Positions 24,315 to 32,028 of a stretch of 64,000 nt of DNA are shown here, piece after piece. The DNA lies in NCBI GenBank assembly GCA_017646625.1, contig JAGCMF010000008.1, positions 1-64,000 of the forward strand. The letters run 5' to 3'. Both the position numbers and the translations under genes were made by a program. Below the pieces are notes generated by a model. The model had not been told where the DNA came from, made no database searches, and saw nothing but the letters and a program-made list of their open reading frames with translations. Numbering within the stretch: position 1 is the stretch's first letter; each line of letters starts with the position of its first letter. The DNA is from Alistipes sp. Lineage in GTDB: Bacteria; Bacteroidota; Bacteroidia; Bacteroidales; Rikenellaceae.

Positions 24315-25970
24315 CTAATGGTCGCTTATTGCCGAGATGAAGAGTTCGGCATCTGCGCAGCCCGACTCCTTGATTTTTGTCTTGATGCGATATTTTATCT
24401 TCGACAGAGCAACGGGATTGCTATCCACGAAGATGCAGATGGCGCGTGACGAGAAGCCAGCATAGCTATATAACGCTACTTTTAACTCGCGTTCGCTTAA
24501 CTTGGGACACGATATTCGCAGCCTTGTCATGAGGTCACCACGACAACTGTTCACCATGCTCTCGAGCTCCTCGAGACGGGCATCATCACTCTTAAGCGAC
24601 TCTATGGTCTGACGCACACGTTCGAAGACACGCGCTGCCTGACGTGGCGTGTCGCTATGGTCGTAGTAGGTCTCACAGAGGCGGTTTATATCCTTCAGGC
24701 GGTCGTTATACAGGCGGTCGATAGCCTCGGTGAGAGGCTGCATATTGTCGCTACGTGTGAGCTGCAACTCGTTGATGGTATCCATGTAGTGCACAATGTC
24801 GCGCTGCATACGTCGACGACGGCTGCGGGCAATGAGTATGGTGACGACGACGAGAAAGAGACAGAAGAGAGATATCGCAATGTTACGTTGTCGGAGAATC
24901 TCGAGCTCGCGTTCCTCCTGCGCAATGGTGCTCTCCAGAAGGTCTATCTGGTAGTTCAACACAGGCTGCTCACCTGCAACAAGCAACTTATTGTCGAGCT
25001 GGGTATTTATGACACATAGCCAATGGAGGGCCTGTGTGAGGTCTCCCATGTTGTTATATACGTGGTACTTCGCCTCGGCGATGATGGCATCATCACGATG
25101 TTCGACACCCTCGGCCTGGGAGATATAGCGCAGTGCCCCCTCGTTGTCGCCATCATACGACGTGACGATGGCCTTGACAGCGTAGTAGCGCGAGAGGAAC
25201 CAGCGCACACAGTCGTACCTATCGAAGAGCTCCACCGTCTCACGACACCTGTCATACATACCCTGCTGCAGGTATATCTCGCACAGCTCGTGCAGCACAG
25301 CACATAGGAAGTCGTGGTCGGAGGTGGAGATGGCATAGTCGCGCGCCTCGATGAACAGCGCCTCGGCCTCGGCATACTCATGCTTCTTCACAGCAACCTG
25401 ACCGAGGTTATACTTCGTATAGTAGCAGTGGTATGGCAGGTCGAGCTCCTCGAAGCAGGCATAGGCACTCATGTAGGCCCTATAGCTGTTGTTGTAGCAG
25501 TAGCGGGCACGGTATACGTCACCTATGGCACGACTCACAACACCCTCAAGGTGCTTGTCGTCGACACTCTTAAGCGCCTCCTGCGCAGATGCAAAGGCGA
25601 GGATTGCCTCGGGCATCTGGCCACATAACTCGAGGACAAGACCATGCTGGTAGTAGGCACGCGCCTGCTCATGGTAGCACCTCGTCTGGGCATAGTGCTC
25701 CACGGCAATGCTCGTCAGCGAGTCACTCGATATGAGCACCCTATTGTAGTAGTTTGCCTCGCTGTATACCAGGGCATAGCGCGCCAGGGACTCCTCGTCG
25801 AGAGCCTCCCTATCTATACTCTCGATGATATTTAGCGCCATGGCGGGCTGCTCCTGGAGCATCACCTCGGCACGCGCTATGAGCTGCTCCTCGGCACTTG
25901 GCGTAGCACAACCTACAGCAATAGTCATCACCACCATGGCACATAACCATGCGCGACACCTCGATGGCAT
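24315..25970 (-). CDS. TPR protein with membrane helix and LuxR-like C-terminus
   Basis: A probable membrane-tethered sensor-regulator of a type common in Bacteroidetes. From the chosen ATG (MPSRCRAWLCAMVVMTIAVG then C) it has a lipobox-like signal, about 330 residues of helical TPR-like repeats (ALDEESLARYALVYSEANYY; YYTKYNLGQVAVKKHEYAEA), one membrane helix (NIAISLFCLFLVVVTILIA) followed by an RSRRRR stop-transfer, and a cytoplasmic C-terminus with a helix-turn-helix-like segment (LSERELKVALYSYAGFSSRA). Starts further upstream (26018, 26051) are possible and would add a second hydrophobic stretch. The signal sensed and the target genes are unknown. Confidence 0.7.
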   Translation of the reverse strand: MPSRCRAWLCAMVVMTIAVGCATPSAEEQLIARAEVMLQEQPAMALNIIESIDREALDEESLARYALVYSEANYYNRVLISSDSLTSIAVEHYAQTRCYHEQARAYYQHGLVLELCGQMPEAILAFASAQEALKSVDDKHLEGVVSRAIGDVYRARYCYNNSYRAYMSAYACFEELDLPYHCYYTKYNLGQVAVKKHEYAEAEALFIEARDYAISTSDHDFLCAVLHELCEIYLQQGMYDRCRETVELFDRYDCVRWFLSRYYAVKAIVTSYDGDNEGALRYISQAEGVEHRDDAIIAEAKYHVYNNMGDLTQALHWLCVINTQLDNKLLVAGEQPVLNYQIDLLESTIAQEERELEILRQRNIAISLFCLFLVVVTILIARSRRRRMQRDIVHYMDTINELQLTRSDNMQPLTEAIDRLYNDRLKDINRLCETYYDHSDTPRQAARVFERVRQTIESLKSDDARLEELESMVNSCRGDLMTRLRISCPKLSERELKVALYSYAGFSSRAICIFVDSNPVALSKIKYRIKTKIKESGCADAELFISAISDH

Positions 25971-26061
25971 CACGACACTCATCACCCCTGCTGCAGCATA
26001 TATGAACAATCTCCTCATAGGCTTCGCTATAGTCCACAGCACCATGGCCATGGAACAACTA

Positions 26062-26092
26062 CAAAAGTACAAATTATTTCTATAGAATCAAA
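26062..26092 (-). promoter_or_regulatory. Promoter of the TPR regulator
   Basis: On the minus strand TTTG (26092-26089), 19 nt, TACTTTTG (26069-26062). The predicted transcription start near 26056 excludes the longest possible reading frame. Confidence 0.65.
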
Positions 26093-26122
26093 GCCTAAAG
26101 GGGAAACAAGTGTCAAAAAATG

Positions 26123-26265
26123 GCACAAAGGGTTTAAAGGGCAGAAGGGTCAGAAAAGGTAAAAACAAAAGTCCGCGTCAACGCCCCACCTTTTATGACC
26201 TTTTATGACGTTTTATGCCCTTTGGTACCCGAGAATGAAAAAGGGCACAAGGGGCAAAAAGGTTA
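26123..26265. repeat. Repeat family 2, copy upstream of the island
   Basis: One full unit plus a partial one, with the same purine-rich arm, AAAAACAAAAGTCCGC spacer and triple TTTTATGACx arm as at 23601. The two family 2 loci flank the TPR regulator gene on both sides. Confidence 0.85.
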
Positions 26266-26285
26266 GAGACAGCGAGACAAAGCGA

Positions 26286-26341
26286 GTGCGAGTCCCTTTG
26301 AACGCACAAAAGCGACTGTCAAAAAGACAATCGCTTTTGTG
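26286..26341. repeat. Left boundary repeat of the AT-rich island, with hairpin
   Basis: The 35 bases from 26286 (GTGCGAGTCCCTTTGAACGC, then ACAAAAGCGACTGTC) match 30619-30653 with three differences. The 3' half forms a hairpin AAAAGCGACTGTC...GACAATCGCTTTT. The first half resembles the T-arm and acceptor end of the tRNA-Leu at 30674. It may be an attachment-site remnant. Between here and 26582 there is no convincing gene. Confidence 0.55.
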
Positions 26342-26582
26342 CCACATCGTGCCAAACCATCGAACCTTTATAGATGACTACTTGAAGATTCTTGACTTCA
26401 TAGATTGGTTAAGGGTCGCATATCCCGAAAAGGCAAAATTTCTCGCCGAAAAATCTTGACAATATCATCGCTCGCACGATATAATATAAAATGAGGCGTT
26501 ATAACCACTTATCAAGGTTAAGTTTTCGGTTTTTTAAGGACGATTTCTATGGGAATAATAAAGAGAAAAAATATGAAACGTA

Positions 26583-27553
26583 GTGATAAAATTCGATAAG
26601 ATTAAAATCGTAAGTTCAATAGAAAATGTAAAATCATTAAATGAAGATGTATTTGAAAATAAAGTAAAAGATGGGTGTATCGTAGAACAACGATATACAA
26701 TGATGTCACCTTATTATTTATATATAGAGGCAGATTATCGTGAACAAGAACTCATTTTAGAGTTTACGGGTAAGATATTAAAAGATGATTATAAAGATTT
26801 AATCCACGCAAACAATATCCACACTTGTCTATCCAATATCAATGATTTGGGTTTATGCGACCTCGACATTGACGGGATATTGACAAATGGGGAGATAGTC
26901 AAGGCAGATGTTTGTTTGGATGTTGATTACCCCGATTGCAAGGCATTAACAAAATCACTTCGTGCTAATGTGTCTAATTTCAATAAGTATCTTGTAAGAA
27001 ACATCGGCGACAACTTTGTGATTGAAAAGAATGTGCAGACAAAAGGCTACAAGCGCAGATTGACTATATATGACAAGGCGAAAGAGATTCAGAAGGCGGG
27101 CAATCGTGGGTTCTTATCAACATTGGATAATCCACAATTGCTATTAGACTATTTCGATGGTAAGATAAGATTTGAACTCAACCTCAACTCAAAGGAGCAA
27201 ATCCGCAGGTCGCTTGATATTTATGACACCTCCATCGGGGCAGTACTTAACTCAACCTCTACGCCTATTTGGGATATGTTGGATAATGCGCTTGTGGAGT
27301 CAAATGGCGAGATGACTTGCACCGATATTGGCGAGTTGAAAATAAACTGCTATTGGAATTTTGCGGTGGTGATTTAGCGAAGGTGGAGGCGTTATTGCGA
27401 AACTACTATTCCAAAGGCACACATATATCGCAAGTGATGAAACCCTATCGGGCATTGGCTGCTAAACTATCCCAAAACCTCACCCCATCACTCAAACAAC
27501 AACTCCGAGGTCTCCTTTTAGAGATAACTATTTTACTCGGAATTTTCATTTAG
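26583..27553 (+). pseudogene. Phage/plasmid replication initiator, gene II/X type, frameshifted
   Basis: The first frame gives 264 residues ending at 27377; a second frame overlapping it (27317-27553) continues with a coherent helical sequence (LEFCGGDLAKVEALLRNYYS). The break is near the run GTTGAAAATAAAC, so a one-base indel there would rejoin them. Features of filamentous-phage and rolling-circle replication proteins are LEFTGKILKDDYKDLIHANN, VKADVCLDVDYP, a KRRLTIYDKAKE motif with a candidate catalytic tyrosine, and KIRFELNLNSKEQIRRSL. Assignment to the gene II/X family is from pattern only. Base composition is clearly more AT-rich than the chromosome around it. Confidence 0.5.
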
Positions 27554-27706
27554 GGTGTATTCAAAAGCAAGGTGTATTCAGAAAAATCGGCAGCCACTTA
27601 ATTGCGACTGCCGTTTTTCGTATTCGGTTATATCAAAAGATTAATGTATTACGCATCCAAAGTAAATATAAATCTTTATTTTTTATAAAAATTATAAAGA
27701 AAAAGC

Positions 27707-27737
27707 TTGCATTTGGGACTTTGTTGCATTATCTTTG
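27707..27737 (+). promoter_or_regulatory. Promoter of the toxin-antitoxin-chaperone operon
   Basis: TTG (27707-27709), 20 nt, TATCTTTG (27730-27737), followed by the palindrome and the toxin ATG at 27762. Confidence 0.7.
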
Positions 27738-27744
27738 CAGAAAA

Positions 27745-27760
27745 TTTAGTTATAACTAAA
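27745..27760. promoter_or_regulatory. Palindromic operator of the toxin-antitoxin operon
   Basis: TTTAGTTATAACTAAA is a perfect 16-bp palindrome between the -7 box and the start codon, the classic place for antitoxin autorepression. Binding by the downstream HTH protein is inference. Confidence 0.65.
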
Positions 27761-27761
27761 C

Positions 27762-28136
27762 ATGGCTGATAATATTATTCGTGAAATTTGCGACTGTATA
27801 AAAAATACAAATGGTTTGACCTTCTATAAACTTAGAGTTGACGGTGTCTGTCAATTCGATGAGTTCTTAGAAGAGGTGTATAGAGTAGATGTAACTAGGA
27901 AAAGAATGGCCTCCATAATTCGACGCATGGAGTGGTTTGGTAATAAGCCAATGCCAAATGGAACATTTGGTTATATTGAAGGGGTTGATAGCAAAGATAT
28001 ATTTGAGTTTCGAAAAGATAATATAAGGGTCTATGTAAAAGTAGTAAAACCCAACGTTTATATTATATTGGGAGGGTATAAAAATGCCCAGAAAAAAGAT
28101 ATACAAAAAGTAAAAAGAATTAATACACAACTATAA
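27762..28136 (+). CDS. HigB/RelE-type toxin, putative
   Basis: A 124-residue protein, first gene of a three-gene operon. The C-terminal part (about residues 78-120: DIFEFRKDNIRVYVKVVKPN followed by VYIILGGYKNAQKKD and a basic helix) follows the RelE/HigB/Gp49 pattern of two strands, a G-Y/F-x-K turn and a lysine-rich helix. Members of this family are ribosome-dependent mRNA endoribonucleases. The N-terminal extension is longer than in small RelE toxins but usual for Gp49-like HigB. The call rests on this pattern plus the adjacent HTH gene. Confidence 0.7.
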   Translation: MADNIIREICDCIKNTNGLTFYKLRVDGVCQFDEFLEEVYRVDVTRKRMASIIRRMEWFGNKPMPNGTFGYIEGVDSKDIFEFRKDNIRVYVKVVKPNVYIILGGYKNAQKKDIQKVKRINTQL

Positions 28137-28170
28137 CGCAACAACAAACTAATTAAACTAACAATTAACT

Positions 28171-28530
28171 ATGGAGAGAACAGATATATTAAAAGAGCCT
28201 GAATACTGGGTTGCACAAATTCAGTTGGCAATATACGAGTGCGCTCTTAACTTTATGGATAGTTCAGGCAAGAATAGAAGCCAATTGGCAGAATATTTAG
28301 GTGTAAGTAAGGGTTATGTTACTCAGTTGCTAAGCGGAGATTATAACTACAGCCTATCCAAGTTGGTGGAAACATCAATGGCATTTGGATATGTTCCTAA
28401 GATTCATTTCACTCCCATTGAGCAAGAAATATTTAGAGATGAAAATATTGGAACATTTGTTTTGGCGGCAAAGCAAAGTCTTGGAGATTTTGCGACTTTT
28501 AGTGACACAAACTATAACTTAGTAGCCTAG
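28171..28530 (+). CDS. HigA-type antitoxin, XRE family, putative
   Basis: A 119-residue protein 34 nt after the toxin. Residues about 33-65 form an XRE helix-turn-helix (NRSQLAEYLGVSKGYVTQLL). After the HTH there is an unusually long C-terminal tail of about 40 residues (from PIEQEIFRDENIGTFV to the end) beyond the DNA-binding core. In the Mycobacterium tuberculosis TAC system a C-terminal chaperone-addiction segment of the antitoxin is bound by a SecB-like chaperone; this tail is a candidate for the same role. The gene ends 2 nt before the SecB-like gene. Confidence 0.75.
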   Translation: MERTDILKEPEYWVAQIQLAIYECALNFMDSSGKNRSQLAEYLGVSKGYVTQLLSGDYNYSLSKLVETSMAFGYVPKIHFTPIEQEIFRDENIGTFVLAAKQSLGDFATFSDTNYNLVA

Positions 28531-28532
28531 AT

Positions 28533-28964
28533 ATGATTGGTTTTAGAATGTTGAAAATTCAAGTAGAGCAGTTTGCCATACTTGGTAATAATATGCCCAA
28601 TGGGGATGTAAGTTTTAACACCTCATTATCATTTGGCGTAAATCCATCAGTTGCAGGGGTACGTGTGACCACTAAATACGAACTTGTGTCTAATGATGAA
28701 AAATTGGTAATACTAGAGCTTTCTTGTATATTCGAAATTTACAAAGAAAGCTGGGATAAACTACATGTAGATGGAAAGATTATCTTACCAAAAGATTTCT
28801 TGTCACACCTTGCAATGCACTCTGTAGGTACTGCAAGAGGAATACTATTCGCCAAGACAGAAAGTTCAGTATTTAATCAATTTATTCTTCCGCCAATTAA
28901 TATAGCAGAGCGAATAACAGAAGATATTGCCTTTGATGTTCCTACTGAACAGATATCAGAATAA
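28533..28964 (+). CDS. SecB-like chaperone, putative third member of a TAC operon
   Basis: A 143-residue protein starting 2 nt after the antitoxin stop. The order of strands resembles SecB: FNTSLSFGVNP, VTTKYELVSNDEKLVILELS, a polar loop, then a helix-strand region LAMHSVGTARGILFAKTESS and the diagnostic FILPPINIAERI near residue 120, comparable to the PPxNF/PPINV motif of SecB-like proteins. Residues are mostly uncharged apart from acidic patches, as in SecB. Recognition is by pattern without a search. A second ATG at 28548 (MLKIQV) is a possible start. Together with the two preceding genes this gives toxin-antitoxin-chaperone. Confidence 0.62.
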   Translation: MIGFRMLKIQVEQFAILGNNMPNGDVSFNTSLSFGVNPSVAGVRVTTKYELVSNDEKLVILELSCIFEIYKESWDKLHVDGKIILPKDFLSHLAMHSVGTARGILFAKTESSVFNQFILPPINIAERITEDIAFDVPTEQISE

Positions 28965-29137
28965 ATTATGCTTTTCTGGTTGAGGAAGTATTTATAATAA
29001 AGCGAGGACATCAATCAAAGGAATGCAGCGTCGAGGTATTCTTGGTGTCAAGATAAGGACTGGCAGTGAGTCTTTATGCGGTCAGGGAACACTGCACCTG
29101 ATTTTTATAGCACGATAGGGACTAAACCTATCTATCC

Positions 29138-29165
29138 AGAGGAGGGCACCAGCTCTCCTCTTTCG
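29138..29165 (+). terminator. Terminator after the TAC operon
   Basis: AGAGGAG (29138-29144) pairs with CTCCTCT (29155-29161), followed by TTCGTTT. It lies 174 nt after the SecB-like gene. The bases between (28965-29137) hold no gene. Confidence 0.6.
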
Positions 29166-29223
29166 TTTCCCAAGTGTTCATACCTATATCCTATAAATTA
29201 TTCTTGCAATGTCCCTGGGAGTG

Positions 29224-29254
29224 TTGTTCGTTTCAGAAATTATTCTTAATTTTG
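29224..29254 (+). promoter_or_regulatory. Promoter upstream of structured region
   Basis: TTG (29224-29226), 20 nt, TAATTTTG (29247-29254). It is about 270 nt before the next gene, so it drives either a long leader or a non-coding RNA. Confidence 0.5.
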
Positions 29255-29323
29255 TAGAAATCAAACATTGACAAAACATAATGCCTATGGTAAAATAACA
29301 AACATTAGGGACATATAAATATA

Positions 29324-29482
29324 AAAAGCGTTAGCTTTTATTCTGTGATTCTGAAACTTCGACACTTTCATTTATCACCTATCGGAATAGAGTTTGACGC
29401 TCACGCTAGCGTGGGCTTAATTCCGTATTTGGGTGATAGGTAGTCGAAGACCTCAGAATCAGATATAGCGAGTTGTCCACGC
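29324..29482 (+). ncRNA. Highly structured leader or small RNA, candidate
   Basis: Nested inverted repeats: AAAAGC/GCTTTT (29324-29339); then TGATTCTGA pairing with TCAGAATCA, CTTCGAC with GTCGAAG, GGAAT with ATTCC, and an apical perfect CACGCTAGCGTG, together spanning about 29346-29462; then ATAGCG...CGCTAT. The symmetrical order of paired blocks suggests one long folded structure. Whether it acts as RNA or as single-stranded DNA (an origin or recombination site) cannot be told from sequence. Confidence 0.4.
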
Positions 29483-29523
29483 TATTTTATTGTTATATAC
29501 ATACAAAATTATTTAGTGGAATT

Positions 29524-30129
29524 ATGAAAGAGCGAATATTGTTTCTTATTTTATTTTTTTCGATTAGCGTTGTTTCGGCAAACGGACAAAAATCATTCTC
29601 AAAGTGGCATTCTTCATATTTTGATAAAACATTTGATGTTAAGGTTAGTAATGAAATTAAAAATGGAGTATTTGATATTTATATATATGCCATTGACGAA
29701 AACTCTAACACAGACATTTGCTTAAATTTTGACAGTAATACTATAGTAGATTTTAAAGCGTTCCTTGAAAATGTAAAATCTAAATATATAGAATGGAAAA
29801 ATATTGCCATTGCTAATAATGTTTCCGATATGACTAAAGAAATGGATTTTCAAACACCAAGTTGCACTGCATGTTGGTATTGGGTAGATGAATGGTATTT
29901 TAGTTTTGGAGTCAAACTTAGACCTACATTTATGATACTCGATGACGGCAGGATGGTCGTGATGATAGTAAAAGAGTTCACTGCTTCTAATAATAGATAT
30001 ATCACAAACACGATGTATATGGTATGGGAATGTGAACAAGATATAGATAGTATGATAGAAGCTTTGAATATTGATGAAATGAGAACTATGGTTAACTCAA
30101 GGGTTGATACTAATCAATTATTTAATTAA
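29524..30129 (+). CDS. Exported protein of unknown function
   Basis: A 201-residue protein not recognised. The ATG at 29524 begins a clean signal peptide (MKERILFLILFFSISVVSANG). The mature part is strand-rich, with a C-T-A-C pair in the middle (TPSCTACWYWVDEWYF) and no lipobox. AT-rich codon use matches the other island genes. The upstream 17-codon extension in the open frame runs through the folded region and is unlikely to be translated. It is the last gene of the island. Confidence 0.65.
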   Translation: MKERILFLILFFSISVVSANGQKSFSKWHSSYFDKTFDVKVSNEIKNGVFDIYIYAIDENSNTDICLNFDSNTIVDFKAFLENVKSKYIEWKNIAIANNVSDMTKEMDFQTPSCTACWYWVDEWYFSFGVKLRPTFMILDDGRMVVMIVKEFTASNNRYITNTMYMVWECEQDIDSMIEALNIDEMRTMVNSRVDTNQLFN

Positions 30130-30174
30130 GAAGGATAGCGTCTTAGTAAGATAATAATCAATATAGTTACAGTG

Positions 30175-30218
30175 AATGGATAATACTGGGGAATTCGCTC
30201 ACCGAAGTATTATCCATT
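30175..30218 (+). terminator. Terminator after the exported protein
   Basis: AATGGATAATACT (30175-30187) and AGTATTATCCATT (30206-30218) pair over 13 bp, followed by TGCTTTTTG. Confidence 0.8.
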
Positions 30219-30468
30219 TGCTTTTTGAAGTTGCGTAGCAATATGTTCACCGTAAGCAAGTGGAACACTTGCCACAAGCCTCCCTTTGCCAAAGGGAGGT
30301 ATGGAGGGAATGTAAATATAATCACTTAACAATTAGGGCTACACACCCGGGACTCGAACTGCGGTCAGCAGAGCAAGAGCAAACCAAATAGATTGGCGGA
30401 GAACTTTTGGGGTCGCACTGCACGGGACTCGAACGTCCGCAGAAGCCGAGAGGTGACCGAGAAGGGGA
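30219..30468. other. Non-coding stretch with hairpins and T-arm-like motifs
   Basis: No gene. GCAAGTG-GAA-CACTTGC (around 30258) and CCTCCCTTTGCCAAAGGGAGG (around 30280-30300) are perfect hairpins. GGGACTCGAAC occurs at 30349-30359 and 30424-30434, the same 11-mer as the T-arm of the minus-strand tRNA-Leu at 30683-30693. These look like debris of repeated integration at a tRNA 3' end. Confidence 0.45.
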
Positions 30469-30580
30469 GTGATGTGCTGGCAATCGTAGATTGTGGGTGT
30501 GTGTTGAGAGTAACTTTATGCTTGCATAGGTAGTTACTCTCGGCGCATACCCATAGTTGCATCGCAACGCAGTACATCAC
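30469..30580. repeat. Large imperfect palindrome, 112 bp
   Basis: The outer arms GTGATGTGCTG and CAGTACATCAC and the inner perfect 10-bp stem GAGAGTAACT (30506-30515) / AGTTACTCTC (30532-30541) lie in register, with partial pairing between. It could be a MITE-like element or a cruciform-forming site; no transposase is nearby. Confidence 0.55.
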
Positions 30581-30618
30581 TACCCACCGAAGACTAGTCA
30601 TCCGAGGCGCTACCGGAG

Positions 30619-30653
30619 GTGCGAGTCCCTTTGGACGCAAAAAAGCGACTGCC
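30619..30653. repeat. Right boundary repeat of the AT-rich island
   Basis: GTGCGAGTCCCTTTGGACGC followed by AAAAAAGCGACTGCC matches the repeat at 26286-26320 in the same orientation (32 of 35 bases). It is also an inverted near-copy of the tRNA-Leu 3' end (GTTCGAGTCCCTTTGTCCGC on the minus strand), so repeat and tRNA end together form a long palindrome centred near 30655. Confidence 0.6.
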
Positions 30654-30670
30654 AAATGACAGTCGCTTTT
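30641..30670 (-). terminator. Terminator of tRNA-Leu
   Basis: AAAAGCGACTG (30641-30651) pairs with CAGTCGCTTTT (30660-30670); with the flanking A and T runs it can stop transcription in either direction. Confidence 0.75.
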
Positions 30671-30673
30671 TGT

Positions 30674-30754
30674 GCGGACAAAGGGACTCGAACCCCCACG
30701 CCTCTCGGCATCAGATCCTAAGTCTGACGTGGCTACCAATTACACCATGTCCGC
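30674..30754 (-). tRNA. tRNA-Leu (anticodon TAG)
   Basis: On the minus strand the acceptor GCGGACA pairs with TGTCCGC, the D-arm includes TGGTGTAATTGGTAGCC, the anticodon stem TCAGA/TCTGA encloses the loop CTTAGGA with anticodon TAG, a long variable arm follows (TGCCGAGAGGCGT), and the T-arm has GGTTCGAGTCC. The long variable arm and anticodon identify leucine. CCA is not encoded. Its 3' end faces the island. Confidence 0.93.
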
Positions 30755-30881
30755 AAGGATCATACTCCATTTTCCATGAAGATGCCGCAAAGGTAAAAAC
30801 TTTTTATTATATACACAACATTATTTTCACTTTTTCGTGTCTATAATGTAAAATTTTTCCTTTTATTATATCGTGGGACGA

Positions 30882-31817
30882 CTACATATTGATTATACTA
30901 TCGACCTTAAGTCTATTTGTTCCACTATATGTTATTACGTGCTCGACGCCTCCAATAATAGCTGTGATGGTGATGCCATCCTCTGCAACAACAACCTCGC
31001 AGTCTTCATAATCGGCATACATAGCGTATTCGGTGCCGTCCTCACTTACTGACTGGAAGTAAGATGATCTACCGAGGACAGTATTCAACACAACTCCATA
31101 TTCAGCATTGAAAGGATATGTGCCAACAGGGATTGCCATATAACCTTCGGCATCTGCCTCTAAAGGCTCTGTCCAGAGGCTCACGTGATAGAAAGAGGCA
31201 CCTGCTGCTGGGTTGCTGTACTCATTCCAACCCTTATCAGAGAAGGTGATATCTAACTCGTAGTAGGTTGATGGCGTGACAGTGAATTTGGTATCCTCTG
31301 CGACCATGCTCACAGGCTCTGTGGGGAGTGGAAGAGCTGGGCTCAAGCCATCGATGCGACCCTCGTAGGTGAAGTGGTACTCACGCTTCTGGGCATCGGC
31401 AAGCACCATATCAATGATGTAGCAACTCGAGCTGCCACCAACAACAACAGTTGCATCGCCACCATCGAGGAAGGTATACTCTAAACCATTATCGCCATAG
31501 TACATCACGGTAGAGGTGGCCAGAGAGATGCTATAAGGCACACGTGAATCGGCAGGAGAGTATGTGCCAGGCTTAAGAGTGGTATCGGTAGTCTCGCCCT
31601 GCAATGTGACCATGACATGTACATCACCCTTTTCACTTGTGAAGGTTACAGTGCCGCGACCGTTTGCAAAGTCACCCATCACGCTGCCCAAAATGAGATC
31701 CTGCTCAATGAAGTAGCGAGATGATGGATCGGTGGGGGTCTCCGATGGTTCCTTTTCACATGACACAATGAGCATTGGCAATGCGAGAAGTAGATAGAAA
31801 AGATTCTTTAGTTTCAT
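30882..31817 (-). CDS. Lipoprotein with two repeated beta modules
   Basis: A 311-residue secreted lipoprotein: signal MKLKNLFYLLLALPMLIVSC with lipobox cysteine 20, then E-K-E-P linker. Two related modules follow, each with a strand pair and an ending such as GITITAIIGGVEHVITYSG. The same module, including the ending VTLTVVIEGVEHTVTYTG and near-identical signal peptide, occurs in the lipoprotein at 37200, so the two are paralogues. Function is unknown; surface display is likely for such Bacteroidales lipoproteins. A TATCTTTG element (31861-31854, minus) precedes the gene. The interval 31818-32028 holds no other gene. Confidence 0.75.
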   Translation of the reverse strand: MKLKNLFYLLLALPMLIVSCEKEPSETPTDPSSRYFIEQDLILGSVMGDFANGRGTVTFTSEKGDVHVMVTLQGETTDTTLKPGTYSPADSRVPYSISLATSTVMYYGDNGLEYTFLDGGDATVVVGGSSSCYIIDMVLADAQKREYHFTYEGRIDGLSPALPLPTEPVSMVAEDTKFTVTPSTYYELDITFSDKGWNEYSNPAAGASFYHVSLWTEPLEADAEGYMAIPVGTYPFNAEYGVVLNTVLGRSSYFQSVSEDGTEYAMYADYEDCEVVVAEDGITITAIIGGVEHVITYSGTNRLKVDSIINM

Positions 31818-32028
31818 AATTGTGTAATAAAAATAGTGTGGTTAATGTATATACAAAGATAATTAAAAAATGATTATGGTGGTATAAAAAACATCATAAT
31901 TTTATCTATATCATCTATGTTTTAAAGGATTGTTTACCTTATTTCTATAATTTTTCTTATTTTTGTATCTTGATTGACTATCACACTGCTCCATGTAGCA
32001 GTCCATATGATGTAATATTGACGATAAT

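Noticed and set aside
26205..26459. An 84-residue open frame between the family 2 repeat and the island
   Set aside because: Its first half is translation of repeat DNA and the boundary repeat; the last 40 residues look protein-like but have no start, promoter or recognisable family.
29346..29462. Folded region considered as an integron attC site
   Set aside because: No integrase, no cassette array, and no recognisable attC core sites; the symmetry is of a different type.
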